Source of the DNA: Helicoverpa zea
Taxonomy: Eukaryota > Arthropoda > Insecta > Lepidoptera > Noctuidae
Length of the DNA: 64,000 nt
Assembly (NCBI RefSeq): GCF_022581195.2
Contig: NC_061462.1
Location: forward strand, 4,092,001-4,156,000
Direction: 5' to 3'
Shown one piece after another: positions 9,371-23,763 of this stretch. The position numbers and the translations under genes were made by a program. The first letter of the stretch is position 1, and each line of letters begins with the position of its first letter. Below the pieces are notes generated by a model, which saw nothing but the letters and a program-made list of their open reading frames with translations, did no database searches and was not told the origin of the DNA.

Positions 9371-12177
9371 GTTCCAAAGTAAATTAAACAATAATAACAT
9401 ACTTTCACCTTAAATCAGGAAAGTAAACAAATGAATTACGTCGGTCTTTCGTTTTATATCATAAAGTTGTCCAGTTAAGGGCACATTACAAAACTGACCA
9501 AACTAAAACAAGGTCAATCACGTAACTTTCTTTAAAAAACTAAACGAACATGTTTTTAACGAACTTTATCTATAACACGTCAATGTTCGTATTTTAATGG
9601 AAACTGGTAAAGCAACGTCACGAGCGGCATTTACTTATTATCAAGAAACGAGCTAAGAAGTCCGCTGATTGTCTAGACTCTAGACTCGAGCCGGTAGAGT
9701 GGCACTGCTGTTAAATAAATTGGGATCGCAATGATCGGATAGCTGAGTAATCGCATGCCATAAAAGGGGGACAAAATTAAAAACGTTTAAGCAATTACAG
9801 TGGTAAGTGAGACAAAAAACTTGAAAGTTGACGAAGAGGGACAAAGAGATCTAGTAGCAGCTAATGAGAATGCTATAATGTAAGATATTTTTCGAAAGCA
9901 AGAAAATAGCATTACAAACGGCAATTAGCGAAAAAGACATCAAGATGAGAAAGATGAAGTCAAGATGATGAAAGAAACCGAAAACATTACGTTTGTCTTA
10001 TCGCATTACAAAATTTGTACCAACTTTAAAAACGTACTTTAACTCGTTGTTTGACAAACATAAAAACCATTTAAACTATCCCAAGCATCTCAGAACCTCG
10101 GTCCACCTAGTTAATTTCGATTTTACTAGCCAAATAAAGCCAACATAGATCGGATAGCCTTTCACGTACGTACACAGACGATAATGGACAAAGATTAAGA
10201 TCTTTTTCGAATGAAATCGTAAGTAATGGACAGACTGGTCGTTTCCATATCGGGCTGTGAGGATTAGACACTGGCATTCGTTACAAACATTTTATTATAG
10301 TCACCAATGATATGTTATCATTCCCATTGGTCGTACAACGTGTACATTATTATGGGGGAACAAATAGATGGGCGGAATTGCCTTTAGTAACAAGAAGTTA
10401 TTGTTCCCAAGAATGTAGGAGTGTTCATGAAAAAACCATAAATTCTAGTGACAATTTCTATTGTCGAATTAAAGTTTGTTCCGTGTTTTCTTATACTTTA
10501 TTTTGTACGCTGCTTTTCGTTCTATTTCTTGACAAGCTTTAGTTAACAAATCTGATTGAGTGCAAAATAATTTCTACATCGTTGAACATTACAAACTCAA
10601 GCTTACGCTAGACCTTATAGTTGATATCATTCGCTTCTAGGAAAGTGAATTCAAAATATAGGTACTACATAGTAAACAATGGACCACTGTTGAAATAATA
10701 TTAGCTTCTGCTATTTGATTCTATTTTAAAATATTCAAGGACTAGAATCTGCAACATTGTACAGAAATCTGAGTCTGCATTAGCCAACTCGGTTTCTTTT
10801 CCACAAAAACTATGTAGTTTGTCGGCTAGCCAAATCCGTGAGGTCAGTTAGGCGTTTAACTTTTGGCCAGACACGACACGATAATGTCACCGATTGCGAA
10901 AGTCACGCGCAAACACAACCACACTCGCGAGCAAAGCCGACCGAAATCAGGCGGATAATTCGATTCGTAACAATTACTCGATGGTGAAATTCGGAAACTC
11001 GATTTTTTGCTATAATTCCGATCTTACGTTGCATTGGGGTCAGAGTGTCTGTCCACAAGTGCTTATTGAAAGAGAAAAGGGACCTTGGTCTTAGTAACAT
11101 AATACGAATTGTTTCCGGTCATGAATCATTTTTTGCTGCCTTCTATTGCTGAATGCTGTTTTTATTGTGGGCAGTCTCGGATATCAAAACTGACTTTAAC
11201 ATGTCAGTGTTTTTTGCAGTGTTATGTATTTCGATGCAACCAACCCGCAACTCGGGTGTCACAGTCACAGATCAAAAAATATTTTTCATCTAAAATGCAT
11301 CATTGCTAGAAAAACAACCAAGGAAGGCACTTCTTGAAAACTATAAAGCTCATAACGAAGCAGGAAGCGATAGTCCACGTAATGCTGCCATTCACACGGC
11401 TATGAGTCGCATCTTTTAACGGTGCCCACAGTACCATACGAGTACTTTTTACTACAGTCATCACAATTTCCCGGTACATCGGCTCCGTATCAAGAAAGTT
11501 GATATCAGTTGTGGATGTCACTGGAACTAATTATATGATTCGATAATGGCTTTGCTTTCGACTTCACGCTTTCATAGTTCGCACCATACAAAGTCACATG
11601 TTCTATAGTGAGAAAAAGAATTGATTGGGTGTTGATCATGTGTGAAATTAGCATGTCATTCTGGTCATTTGGACAGTCTACAAGTTTTCTTTTATTGCAT
11701 TAAAGCATTGGGAATAATAATTGTATTGATGTTCTTTTTTAAAAAAAGTAAGGAGGCAAGATCTCTATTGTTTTAAGTTAAACGCTCCATTAATATAACA
11801 GTTATTAATGATGATTAAAACAATTTATCTTAACAACTAATTGGACGTTTCAATGGATTTTCATATCGCAAGCCCCTAATTATTTATAGTGAAATATAAT
11901 TACAGTCCATACAAAACGAGGCCAATGTAGGAGTAGCGTGTATTGATATTACTAAAATGATGCGTAGAGTTGGCATATCAAGGTGAAAACAATCTCTAGT
12001 TACACTTAATGACAGTTATTTTAGCATTTGCATAATTTATTATTGAAATTAAGACGAAACAAAAGAAAATCCACTCAAGATATATTTAAGCAATCAAGCC
12101 ACTTAAGGTCAAGAGATTCATTATTTTAGTTGCGAACAATTGGATTGCTAAATAAGACCCATTCAAATGAGTAAAGG
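9371..12177. other. Non-coding stretch, nothing recognised
   Basis: Only short chance frames of under 80 codons. I see no RNA gene, repeat family or promoter that I can support. Confidence 0.55.
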
Positions 12178-12468
12178 TTAGAGTAGTCTGCGAAATTGCT
12201 CAGACCTCTCTGACTCCAACAAAGTGTATGTAACGAACTGTAGGTCCACGATAAAACTTTTGCCTTTTAAATATCCCAGACAGCAAAGCAATAATGGTTC
12301 TTCCTCAGAATGCATTTTACAACTGCGAAATTTCAAGCCGTCGACAGCTTTCGGATTCAGCTGTCTAAGACTCCTTGAGAGATTGATGTGTGGATCATTA
12401 ACAGCCCCAGTCGTCCGTGCACACTCCCTGCTGAAGACCGAACAGTCAGTGTTGCCAGCCTTAGCTGT
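12178..12468 (-). other. Unrecognised open stretch of 96 codons without an early ATG
   Basis: This is a stop-free minus-strand frame in slightly GC-richer DNA. The first in-frame ATG is at 12315, leaving 45 codons. The translation (for example ECARTTGAVNDPHINLSRSL) is protein-like but not one I can assign. It may be an old repeat or pseudogene. Frames of this length are expected a few times by chance in 64 kb. Confidence 0.2.
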
Positions 12469-15400
12469 CTAACAAGAGAAAGATGTGCCGATAAATTGAA
12501 TATAAATTAGGTTCAGCAACATGTTTTATTTAAACTGTTCGTCGTAACATCTTTAACAAAAGTTACTGATAGTATTTTTATATACGCAAAAGGTAGTTAC
12601 CAAGCCTTTATTGATCCTAATGAGCTCCTTGAAAGCTAATGTATACGGCAGCGAATTGAAATTTCCCGAGATTCGATCAGCGGTTTCGTTATTCTGAAAT
12701 ATAGGCTCTGATTTGAAAGTTCTCTGGAACAACATTCCCAACCAATATTTGCAACGGTAGCAGACCGCAGAACTAGCAAACATAAAGCGACAATTGGTAG
12801 TAACAATCGGTTATCTATTGCAGTTTTCATAGCTCTCGTTTCGCCTCAAGCTTATAAACTGATAGCTATAATTAGCACCCGAAACGTGGGCTTACGATAT
12901 CGAGTATCTAATCGATACAAGAGATCCATTTTACAATTGTGAAAGAAACTGCAGGCAATTTCAAATAGCCACCCGCCGCGTTTACTCCGCCTAATAGGGT
13001 TGTTACTCAAATATTCCAAGGATTTGAAAAATTAAGCGAATGTTCGCAGTGTGCGAATGACTGAGTTTTACGCCTATTTAAATTCTTAACAAGGAGCTAT
13101 TGTTATATAATCACCTGGAACTAAGCACCTTGTTAATTTTATGGCTGATGTCTTGCTTCTTAACTCGCCTATTATGACAAAGTATGGCATGTGAGTAATT
13201 TATTTTATGGCACCGTAAACTGCTTAAAAGGAACTTAGAAATATGGTTTTGTCCTAATGCCGCAGAAGTAACAACCCTATAATCGACACCTGTCTCGAAT
13301 TTTATTACAGTCTCTTCCTGCAACTTATAAATCGGTATTCGAATTCAAATGGAAAATAAGCAATCTGGTCCAACAGATTTTACGATGTCTTAATTAATAG
13401 TATTGCGATACTTGGAACGGTAACAATCATTTACAGGAGGCAATATCTGGTTCTTAAGGTTTATAACTATTTATAAACTTACCGTTAAATTATCCCTTTT
13501 AAGTTTACGATGCAATATTTAATTGATCCTGTAAACCCTGGAACGAACGGGCCACCCGCTATTTAGTTCAAGGTGTCTTAAATGGCAATCGAGGATTAAA
13601 TGAAGCGAATGGGTATTAGCGTGCTAATGTAGCCTAATGAACAACCAATTCAGATCTTATATGGTTGATAACCTGTCTAGCCGGTGATGAATTTATGAAG
13701 CTAATATAATTTAATGCTAGAGTTAATAAAATAGAATAACCATACAAACCTAAAAATAAAAAGGATGATAAGAAAAGTAATGAAATAGTAAAACAAGGAA
13801 CTGTGGATATAAATATAGACGAACAATAAGTATTAGAACTGGTACAACAGAACTATGACCTGCCACAACATAAAATTAAAGGAAAAATTACGCTAAACAA
13901 GATAAACTTCGTAGCCCAAGTGACGTTGGAACATAACTAAAAACCGCAGATACTAGTATCACTCAAAACCGACATGACTTCAAACAATGGCAAATAAAAC
14001 AAAAGATAGACAAGAGAATTCTAAACCTTAATCAATGTTATGAAATGATGAAAATAATTTGCTTACAGATTATTTCGTAACATCCTTTCGAAAACTATTT
14101 AGAAAATAATAGGAGGTGCAATGTACCATCGAAATTACTGGCGATTATCTCTTGTGGTATAAAAATTTGAATTGCTTGAGTCTTTAGCGGAGCTATCGCG
14201 TGAATCATCTAGGTACATATGGCAAAGAACTGTAGTTTCCCTACTCCTGGCGTTTCTCTGTAATTCCTTCAGGACTATTTCTTTTTGAATACGGGTGCCA
14301 GATTCTATACACTAAGTTCCAGTGCGAAGTTTTGCGAAAGCATCATATGAATGGAAATCCACTTCATTGTTATATTTTAAGTTCATATTCCCAACTAACT
14401 TACGAGCTGATTTATCAAAAGAATATAGGTATTAAATACTTATAAATCTTCTGTGATAATTCAAATACTTAAGCAAGTCAGGAATATTAAAGAGATTTAT
14501 TACTAAATTATAATAGAAAACTCGCACATATTTTACATTTAAAGCTTTTACTGCTAAGGTGGTAGTAATTTTTGCTTTCTTCAATAACAGCAGTGAATCA
14601 GGTTTCGATTGGTATCATTGGACCAAACTAAAATCAACCTTCAGTAATGGCTAAACAGTTCAAAATCGTTCTGGCAATAGTAAGATGACCAGAGCGTATA
14701 AAGCTTAGCAAAGAAATATACCACATCACGGTTCCATGGTATTGTTCAAGAAGAAGCTATGGTAATAAGCTAAGAGTAGTACAATGGTACTAAATCAGTT
14801 GGTTTAGAATCGAGAACGATAGCCAAACAAGGTAACTTGGGCGTTATAAATCATAATGCGAGGAGTAGAAGCGACCCGCGGAAATGAATATTCAATGAAA
14901 CCAGCGGTTATGTAAAAATGACAGCTGTTCTGTGATCCGTTTGTTGTGTAATATGCTTGGATGGTGTCGCTAAGGCCTGGTATGGGTAAAGATTGCGCAG
15001 AATGTTTGGCAAATGTCTTTAGAAATTCTTCAACATCAATCTGTTGTCTGATGGAAGACGAATGAATTTGTACAGTCAAGTAAGTATAATCTTTAGAAGT
15101 ATATTTGAATTTTATATCGCAATGAATAGTTAGCCAAGTTTTACTGCAGTTATATTCCTTTCAAATTCTTGACATTTTCCATTCATTTTAATGGTCCCTG
15201 TGTTGACTTCACGCTTGTCCATAATTTCCAAATTAATGTTTCATTCTTCTGATATTTACGATTTTAACTTCCTGCATCTATGAATAAGAAAAACTAGAAC
15301 TGCTTTAACAAAACTATTAACATTTTATACGCTGCTTGCATAGATTGAAGCGAGACATAATTTAATTTTCTATTGTCTTCAATTTATAGCCTATGAAAGG

Positions 15401-18400
15401 CTTATTTATATCTGAAAGGACGTAACAAAACATGTTAAAAGAACACTCACAACTCCTTATGCCCGTGAGAATTGATTATAGTGCGATACTAGGAAATAAA
15501 CTAGGAAATATATAATAAATTATCCATATTACTTAGCCATAGTCCATTGTGCGTTTACCGATGCGGGCCGAACCACTGTCATGAGATAAACAGGCCTATA
15601 AAACATACTGATTGCTTGGGTAACATCGATAAATACGGGTCTAAGTGAAAAACGTTAGTTGACAATTTTAATAGACCATTCTGTAAGTTACCTGTGCCTC
15701 GGGTAGGATTTATATCTTCTCTTTTAATTGTTCCGGGAGATATTTACCAAGTTTCTTTAGGACTTCGACTTGAAAATATGGAAACGATTAATTTTAAGAT
15801 AGAAAAATATATTGCCTTGTTACCGACGTTAATCGGCGATTTAGTTTCAGTTGCACGGATTGCATTTGCTTTATTGAAATTCTTGGACTAAGTATTAGCT
15901 GTTTTGATGTAATTACTAAGCGTCTTACGAGTAACTGTATGGGCTTTTAGGACATAAATCGTGAGATAAATATGCAAGTTAGTCTATAATGCTTTAATCG
16001 AATGCATGGGCGTTGCTTGGAATACACAAATCACCTAACAAGATTCTGTCTACAGTGCAATGATAATTGAACATCTAGATCCTTTACCATGTAACCGACA
16101 GTACTGTTCTCGCTTCTCAAGGATATTCACGAGTTAGTCAAAGACCCTAAGTATTAATAGTTCCAAGAATTATTCTTCACACATCACCTTTCATCAATGT
16201 CTGAAATTCAATCATTCATCACCGTTGCCAAGTAAACAAGACCACCTGCCTATCGCCTTAGCATAACGAAGTGCAATTTATAGAACCGCATTACTTACTA
16301 CGTAGGCGGCGTTTAGTTTGCCATACATTGACTGTTAAAGCAATTCTGGAGTTGCCGCGGACATTACGACTAAATGTATAGTTTTATTCCGGACTTGACG
16401 TACTGTTATGGCATGATGGTTGTACTTGATATTCTGAAGCTAATTATAGTGGTCTCTTATGGTAATGCTAAGTAGTGTTACAAGGGGATTAAGTCAAGTA
16501 CCTCGAACGTACTTAAGAGCTCCTAGTGAGGAATCTCGTTCAGGTAAGATTTACTGCCATAACAATTTGTTTTTGCATTCCAGTTTGAAATAGGTCCCTA
16601 TGTAATCACACTATTACACAAACATGGGACGTTTCTACTTTTTTCCTGTATCGGCATAGCAACGATGATACCAGGTGATATAGTATAGCAGATATGCCAT
16701 AGGTGGTAGTGCCTTCTTACTATAAAGCGAGCCGATGCTTATTTGCAATCGAGTAACAGCAAAAAGAAACACGTTATTACGATTTATCGGTACACATATT
16801 TTGAACTCAGGAATGGCGTTTCTAAGTTTCATCAATTTATTTCAATCAAAAATATAAAACCTGAGGTTAGAACATGTTCTTTTTTTAAGATGGAATAAAA
16901 ATTTCAATATTATTTACCATAACACTTTAAATCAACACTGTCAACGCTCAAAGAAAATATAGTCCCAACTTTCAAAGGACAGCTCAAGACTTCCTACGTA
17001 TAAATAAACTATTGTGCTCCCACCGTCATATTCCGTGGAAAAGGGAATATTTTGTATGGCCAGCGAAGAAATAGAAGTCGCCCGGGTATTTATGTCATGA
17101 TTCATTTGACGTAATCGACATCCGTAGGTACACGGGTAAGCGTGTTCGAACGATTTATTATGAGGATGATATTGTTAGATTAGATTTAGTGCGAATTGAG
17201 ATTAAAGTTGATGTATAGGTTTGTGCTCTAAACTCTGAAGTAAGCTTTCGTTTTATTGCCTGATATGGGTGACTTGTGAACTCTTCGCTAACTTTGGAAT
17301 GCAGAAAAGTGCCTGTTGGTCGCAATAAATTTTGATTTGTAAGTATCAAAACGAAAGCTGTCGACTTTGCCGATTCATCTTCTGCTCATGTCCAACTTAT
17401 CGTTGATCTTAAATAGCTATGTTATCTAGAATCACTACACACCATCAAAGGCCTCGTAAAGCCACATAACATCCACTTAAGTGTTAATAATACTATTTAG
17501 AGTACCAATTTATTTCGCTTGTTGAAAACAGCCAATTACATTGGCGCCATTCAAATTGCAAAGCAACTTTCTACCAAAAGAATCAATTAGGCTTATCAAA
17601 TATCTCATTATGACATTCAATGGAAGCGGTGCAAACAAATGTTTTAACAATGCAATTATGTGGCGACCGAACCAAAGGTAGAACGTTTCAGATCGCAATT
17701 GATTCATTAGATAGTATGATTAACCCCGTGCTGATATTTGTGTACGATATGCAAAATTGGACTTGATATCGTTGTTGGTAAAGGCAAAACTTGTGCAGAA
17801 GGCCCATTGGTTAGTTTAGTTCTCGTATTTTTTTAAATTTATTATTTGTCTGTTGCTTCATATTCTTGTTACATAGTGTTTATTTTTTCCTCTTCCCGTT
17901 TACTTTTTCTTTGGTTTTACACGACATCGGTGTTCGTGAAGAAAATATAGTTTTTCTAAGCGTATTGTCGTAGGAAGTAAAGTAACACCACAGGTAACAC
18001 TTAAGACTACATTTTTTCATTCTACATCTGTACCTTGTTATTTTTAGGTACGGTATTCAAACCGATATTTTTAAATGTACACATATTAACACAGCACTTA
18101 AAAGTAACTAATAAATTGCATACGAAAATGTCAACGTTATTCACTGAAAATTCAGCAAAATTAGGTACTCTCTGACCCACTATAGTAATTTAACCTGACA
18201 AATATAGTACAACGGTATTTCTGGCCCATGTTCCATATGTTTATACGCAGTCTAACCTTCTGTCCTTATTCCGCACAAACTTATCGCAGTAAGGATAAGG
18301 CGTGCATTTCCATGTTACATGTCGGCCATACTCAAGAGCGGTTTGTACCTCGTGGTTCCAATACCGATGGCATTTGAGACTGTAGCTAGATATGTGCATT

Positions 18401-18887
18401 CTTCGTTGTACGGTTAGATCTGTTCCTGTTATTGAGACTGACATCTTGTGTATTGGATGTTATTATTGTTTACTTGTGTACTGTGATATTTTTACAAATT
18501 ACGTTGTGAGACAAATATTTGTTTATGTATAAGAGCGATTCATGTTTTAGTTTGGTATTTAATTTAAGATAGGTAACAGCTTGGTTGCTGCCGCATTTAT
18601 ATACCTAGCTGTTTCCTTCACAGTTCTACCCGCGTCCTAAGGGTACTATTTCCCACACCAGGAAAAAAATATTTTTCTCAGACTCTTAACTATAACTGCA
18701 TTCCTAGTGACGGAGAGATAGATAAAGTTACTTTTGTAAATTTTGACATTTCTTGACCATAGTATAATAGTAATAAAACATAGATTTTCATTTAGTTTTG
18801 ACACATACCTACTGTAACATCTTGTAATACCATACCATGTTTCTAGCAAATAAAATTTCTGATTTCTGATTTAACATAGCAGTTGAA
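12469..18887. other. Long non-coding stretch
   Basis: No gene is supported. The longest items are a 91-codon minus frame at 14804-15079 without an ATG start and a 67-codon minus frame at 18241-18444 with an ATG in decent context and four cysteines. Neither is recognised. At 18835-18870 the words AAATAAAATTTCTGATTTCTG resemble the tail of an insect LINE. Confidence 0.5.
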
Positions 18888-19171
18888 TCCAAACTAATAT
18901 TATAAATGCGAAAGTAACTCTGTCTGTCTGTCTGTCTGTCTGTCTTTCTGTCTGTCTGTCTGTCTTTTCTTCACGCCTAAACTACTGAACCGATTTGTGT
19001 GAAATTTGGTACAGACATAGTTTGAAACTTGAGAAAGGACATAGGATAGTTTTTATTACAAAAAAAAATAAAAATAAAATTATTCCGGACATATAGCGCC
19101 ATCTATTGGTCAAATCAAAAATCTGCTGGTAGTCACTATTCCACGCGAACGAAGTTGCGGGCAAAAGCTAG
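18888..19171 (+). mobile_element. Non-autonomous Helitron, Lep1-like (284 bp)
   Basis: It begins TCCAAACTAATATTATAAATG after an A and ends AAAAGCTAG before a T. These are the Helitron 5' TC and 3' CTRR termini inserted between A and T with no target duplication. Near the 3' end CCACGCGAAC...GTTGCGGG can form the short hairpin expected about 10 bp before CTAG. Internal landmarks (a TCTG tract, AAACTACTGAACCGATTT, GAAATTTGGTA, GGACATAGGATAGTTTTTA) are those of the repeat widespread in Lepidoptera. It encodes nothing and would depend on a Rep/helicase supplied elsewhere. Confidence 0.8.
18919..18965 (+). repeat. (TCTG)n microsatellite inside the Helitron
   Basis: About eleven TCTG units with one interruption (TCTTTCTG). 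This tract is a standard variable part of this Helitron family, not an independent locus. Confidence 0.9.
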
Positions 19172-22100
19172 TAATTAATATAAAGTTTTTTGTTTTTGTT
19201 TTTAAATTCAATGAATATTTCTACACCGGCATCGGTAGTATATGTGAAACTGTTTTATATTGTGAGACCTGTATGTAATTACCATATACCAAGAAATAAA
19301 TGCTATTCTATTCTAATATTAGTGAAAATGCAATTCATCTTTTACACTTTAATATATTTTATGTCCCTACTTTATACTAGCAAGCTAGGCCTATTCCCAC
19401 ATCGCGATACTGAAGATGTCTGACCTACTCACCTACTCACACTTTACGAGCCATGACTATGATTTGATAGTGCCTTCGTGACAAAATCGACTCCTTCACA
19501 CCGTGTAATACTATGTGCTAAGCATATAAAGTAAAGATTTAAACCCTTTCTAATCACGATTGGCCAATATTTGAGGAATTATTGGAAGATACTTCAGATA
19601 CTTCATAGAGTTATAATATGGGTACTTAAATGGGTTAAATATTTAAGTCGACGAGTCGTTCTTTATATAATGTTTTCGTTATGATGCTAAAATGTATTAT
19701 AAAGTTAAACTATTTAATTTCACAAAGTATCATAGGTCGGATTTCAAAAATACTTTCTGTGTTATATAGTTCATTTATTTCCTCCTTAGCCTAGGCTAGG
19801 CTTTAGGATGTTTTTATCCGAGTGGCCGATGAATGCTTACGAAATGCGTTCAAAACCATGTGATGAAGCTGGTTTTATCTACAACAAATTGCAAATGCGC
19901 CTATATTGAGCTTCTACTCATAAATATGTCACTAAAATTTTATTCATGGTTTTATTACTCTCATGAATAAATTGTAGGACTGAATTTATGGATGCATTTT
20001 GATTCCAACATTTATTACTATGATTAGTCTCCAGTCTTCGCCATAAAATAGAAATCGAACTATTCATGCATAACACCTAAAGTAATTAGGCACTAAAAAA
20101 ACAAATAAAAAAAAAACATAAGATGGGAACAAGAAAATTTGTCGAAAATTTGTTGCGTTGTCTTAGAAAATACTTAGTTGCATAATAAATATCAAGAAAG
20201 AAAAATATAACAATAATCACCGAAAAGGCAATTGTTTTCCACTGATTACACCTCGTAATTGATTGAATTCGCGAACAAAACGACAATGACATAATTCCAT
20301 TTTTCTCTTATGCAATCAAAAAAAAAAGGTTATTATATTCTATTCGAGTGTCTATCCGAATCGCAACTCGCCAAACTGCATCGCAACCAATTCCAAATTA
20401 ATCGATACCGACTCGATTCGAAATGGAATTTAATCGAGTTCTTTTTAATCCGCCACAATATCTAGTGCAATAACTTTTTATTGGTATTGGACTGTTGAAA
20501 CACAATTGAATTGTTAATTTTGTAAGCGTTTCGATAGATCTGTGTAATTATCGAGATGTATAAATACGTTGGGACAAGTGGGTCAGGTAGTGTTGTTACT
20601 CAGACTGTTGACAATGTATGTACATTGTAGGTACATATAAGAAACTGTTACTTTGTAAGCTTGTCTATGTATGACTTAAGCCGGACAGGCTTGTGTTTGA
20701 TTGTACATTAACCTGAATCATTAAACAGTTAGATGCTATAGAAGTTGTACGGCTACTTCGAACACACATTGATGTATTGACTCATGCAATGTAGAGATTG
20801 ACATCTGCATCTCATGTCAGGTTTATTGATTCAAGTTTAATGTATGATTTAAGCATAAGATAGAGACCCTCGTTTTGCGGTTCATGGTAATATTCATAAG
20901 AAACTGAGTTCAAATATCAAAACTATTGTTACTAGCCTTAAAAAAATGGAGACTTAATTAAATACTGAAAAAATGCTTTCGAAAAATCCTGATAACCCTG
21001 CAAACGAAACCTTATTCCCGATCTAAAAGAAGTCTAGTCTCGAACAAATATAATGACCAGCCTTTCAACTCACAGTTTAATGTCTGGTTACCGAATAGCC
21101 CTCCTCGGTTACACAAAATACCCGCCAGTATTGTGGACCACCTGACCACGTCGCTTGTAATCACAATGATTTATTCAAACAATTTTCAATCTGGCAAACC
21201 ATCGAACAAATTGCCTCGCCCACATAATAAAATTCCTTTAGTACGGAACCATCGTGACGTCAATAAAAGCAACGGTGTATTTGTTGCTGGCATGCTTGAA
21301 TGTTCGCGGATCTTGGAAGTTTCAGTCGAGTTACTCTGAGGTAAGTAAGCTTTGCAAAATGTATGTAGTTTTGAGGATTTTTCCCCAATCTACGTAGGTA
21401 GTTCTTTAGTTAGAGCAATTCTAGGTCCCTTGCACAGCATATAAATATTTTTTCCTTATTTTAAAACCACAATCAATACTGGCTTGATAGGGCCACAAGA
21501 TCCTGATAAATGCCAGTTAATTGTGGGTCCAATCACAAACGACAAAATATCACAGCCAATCAACGACCACAATTCAAACTTTTACAGTAACATAAGACCG
21601 GCCAATTTTAGCGTCCCCGCCCACAACTGAAAACTACAAACATTGTTATACGAGTAATAAAGAGACCTCGTGTTACACCGACGCGTAACATCAGAAACCC
21701 ATTAGTGGTGACGATTTATTAACGAAATGGTGTAACTACCACTGTTACACAACGCATACATTCGATACCTTACATTAGTTTACATAATTCGGACATAAAG
21801 TAAAATTCAATGACTTCATTCCGCTTAATTAATGTCAATAGAATTACCGGTAATTTAATTCGAAACTGAGAGTTTATATTTAGCTTTGTATCGTTAAAGA
21901 TAAAACTATTGCATACAATATATTTGCAATCAATTAAAATCGAGACGGACTAGGATTACTTTACGAGTAGCTCTCTTCCTAGTAATTAAAGATAGAAATA
22001 TAAGACCATTTATCGGTGTTGCGTAACCGTGAAGATCGCAGCGGGCATTTAAATGGCTTTGGTTAAAACTGTTTGAAATAACGTAATTTTATAATGAACA

Positions 22101-23560
22101 CCATGTGTTACCCCATGCATGTTTGCCTTACAAAAAGATTTTAGGGGGATATCGTTATTGTAAGCAACGTGGTACTAACATACGTAGTTACATTTGTAAA
22201 ATAACTTCTGGTTTAAATATCATATTTTTGAAAACTGACTTGAAAAACCAGTACACCGGCATTTACTGATTCAATATCCTGCGTTCCATATGAAGATTGG
22301 AATTTCGACATCCAAGTTGTAGATTTAATTTAAATGAGCCGCAAGTAAGTAAAAGGACTGATCGCCAATCTCTAGAGATAAACAGCTGAATGAAAACTTC
22401 TCTAATGATAAATGAGGAAATTGAAAAGCGCATGCATACCGTATGCATCGGAGTATAGCCCTTAATTGACCAGCAATGTACACACATTGAAAGTCAACCA
22501 GATAATAAATCAACGCAATTGAAGTCACCAGCGAAAGTCGTTTTACAAATGATCTCCTTTTTTGACTGTCGATATTTGTAAGCAACGGAACGAAAGTAAA
22601 TAGATATATTGAAAGGATTGGTAGAAAGTAAAACCGATCTGTGTGGTCCCTGAATAAGACTGGAACTCTTTTATTTGGATGTTGCTACATTTTAATTGTA
22701 GGATGAGCCACATAATGATGTATGTGAGTATCTATTAATTCTCCGAGCTACATGAAGATTATAATTTTTGTTATAAATATGTACATAAACTACACGATTA
22801 AAATCACACTGTTGGACCGAATCTATAAACGAATAATAATTACTATGATCGGGCGATATAATTTATTAATGACTGCCTAGTTGGACCATTCCATTTGTCA
22901 TTTTGCGCTTGAGGTCTTTGACTTTATTCCCGGCTCAGGTGTCTTAAGTGTTTTTACTAGGTTCCGCGTAGAATTCCTCAGAGACAAGCAAGTAATTTGA
23001 TAATTCCTCAGTTGAAGCCTAAAGGATGAAATCCAAGCGAGGGGCTAGAAATGTTATCGCACTTAGATCTAGTTAAACTAAACTGATAGTCAAGTCACAT
23101 AGCTTGATCCACCTCGGATTGTGCTCGCCTCGCCCATAGCAAAGGTTATAAACACACGAACACGGTGTATGAGTCAGGAACGTCACAATACATAACATTC
23201 GCGCCCGTGTCACTGTCGGTTGCCGTTGAAACTATAGCTATGAGTATTCCAACCAATACCGTAATACTAGGGCGCCGTCAGTAGCGAAACGTGAGCGATA
23301 ATTTAACGATAGTCCCCTAGAACGGTACCAGACAATCGAGAACGTTTACGTATCGCTTATCGAGAATCGCCACGATCGGAATTTAGGGTCGGTATATCGG
23401 CGATAGGCGATTGCGGTGCAATCTATGCAGCGCATCGAGTTGATAGAGATATTTACTTTGTTGAGTAGCAAGCGGATAGAGATGACCCGACTGGAGTAAC
23501 GACTGATTAATCTGTGGGAAGATTCGAACTAGCAAGTGATTTATAATATCAGTCTAAGAT
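19172..23560. other. Non-coding stretch; a weak TATA candidate at 20559
   Basis: TATAAATA at 20559-20566 is followed 26 bp later by TCAGG (20583), which is loosely promoter-like, but no gene follows. The segment 23270-23460 is rich in ATCG/CGAT words and GC-richer than its surroundings, possibly regulatory DNA ahead of the small ORFs at 23.6 kb. Nothing else is recognised. Confidence 0.4.
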
Positions 23561-23601
23561 AACTTATTCATCCAATTGCACATAGCTTTCCGAGAATTCC
23601 C

Positions 23602-23763
23602 ATGTGTGTCGACAATTACAATGCGGATATGAATTCAATGTTTACCAACAATCCCGGAGAAATTAACAATTTTATCACGCGTCCGTTGATTCAGTGGGTG
23701 TCGCAACAACAATCAACAAACAATGACAGGTACACCGTACGACGATTCAATAAAAACAATTAA
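23602..23763 (+). CDS. Unrecognised small ORF or possible first exon (53 aa)
   Basis: ATG at 23602 opens 53 codons rich in Asn and Gln (MCVDNYNADMNSMFTNN..., later WVSQQQSTNN). An in-frame ACAG|GTACAC at 23729/23730 could be a splice donor, making this a 43-codon first exon. The DNA upstream (23.1-23.6 kb) is GC-richer than the surroundings, as promoter regions in this genome may be. There is no domain and no family that I recognise. A second ORF in another frame overlaps its 3' part. This is a candidate only. Confidence 0.25.
   Translation: MCVDNYNADMNSMFTNNPGEINNFITRPLIQWVSQQQSTNNDRYTVRRFNKNN

Noticed and set aside
21548..21566. TATCACAGCCAATCAACG, resembling the start of the miR-2 family
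   Set aside because: Only the first ten bases match (TATCACAGCC), the rest diverges, and no complementary arm is visible nearby.
23520..23535. Minus-strand AGTTCGAATCTT, resembling a tRNA T-loop
   Set aside because: The flanking bases do not form a T-stem and there is no A-box at the expected distance.
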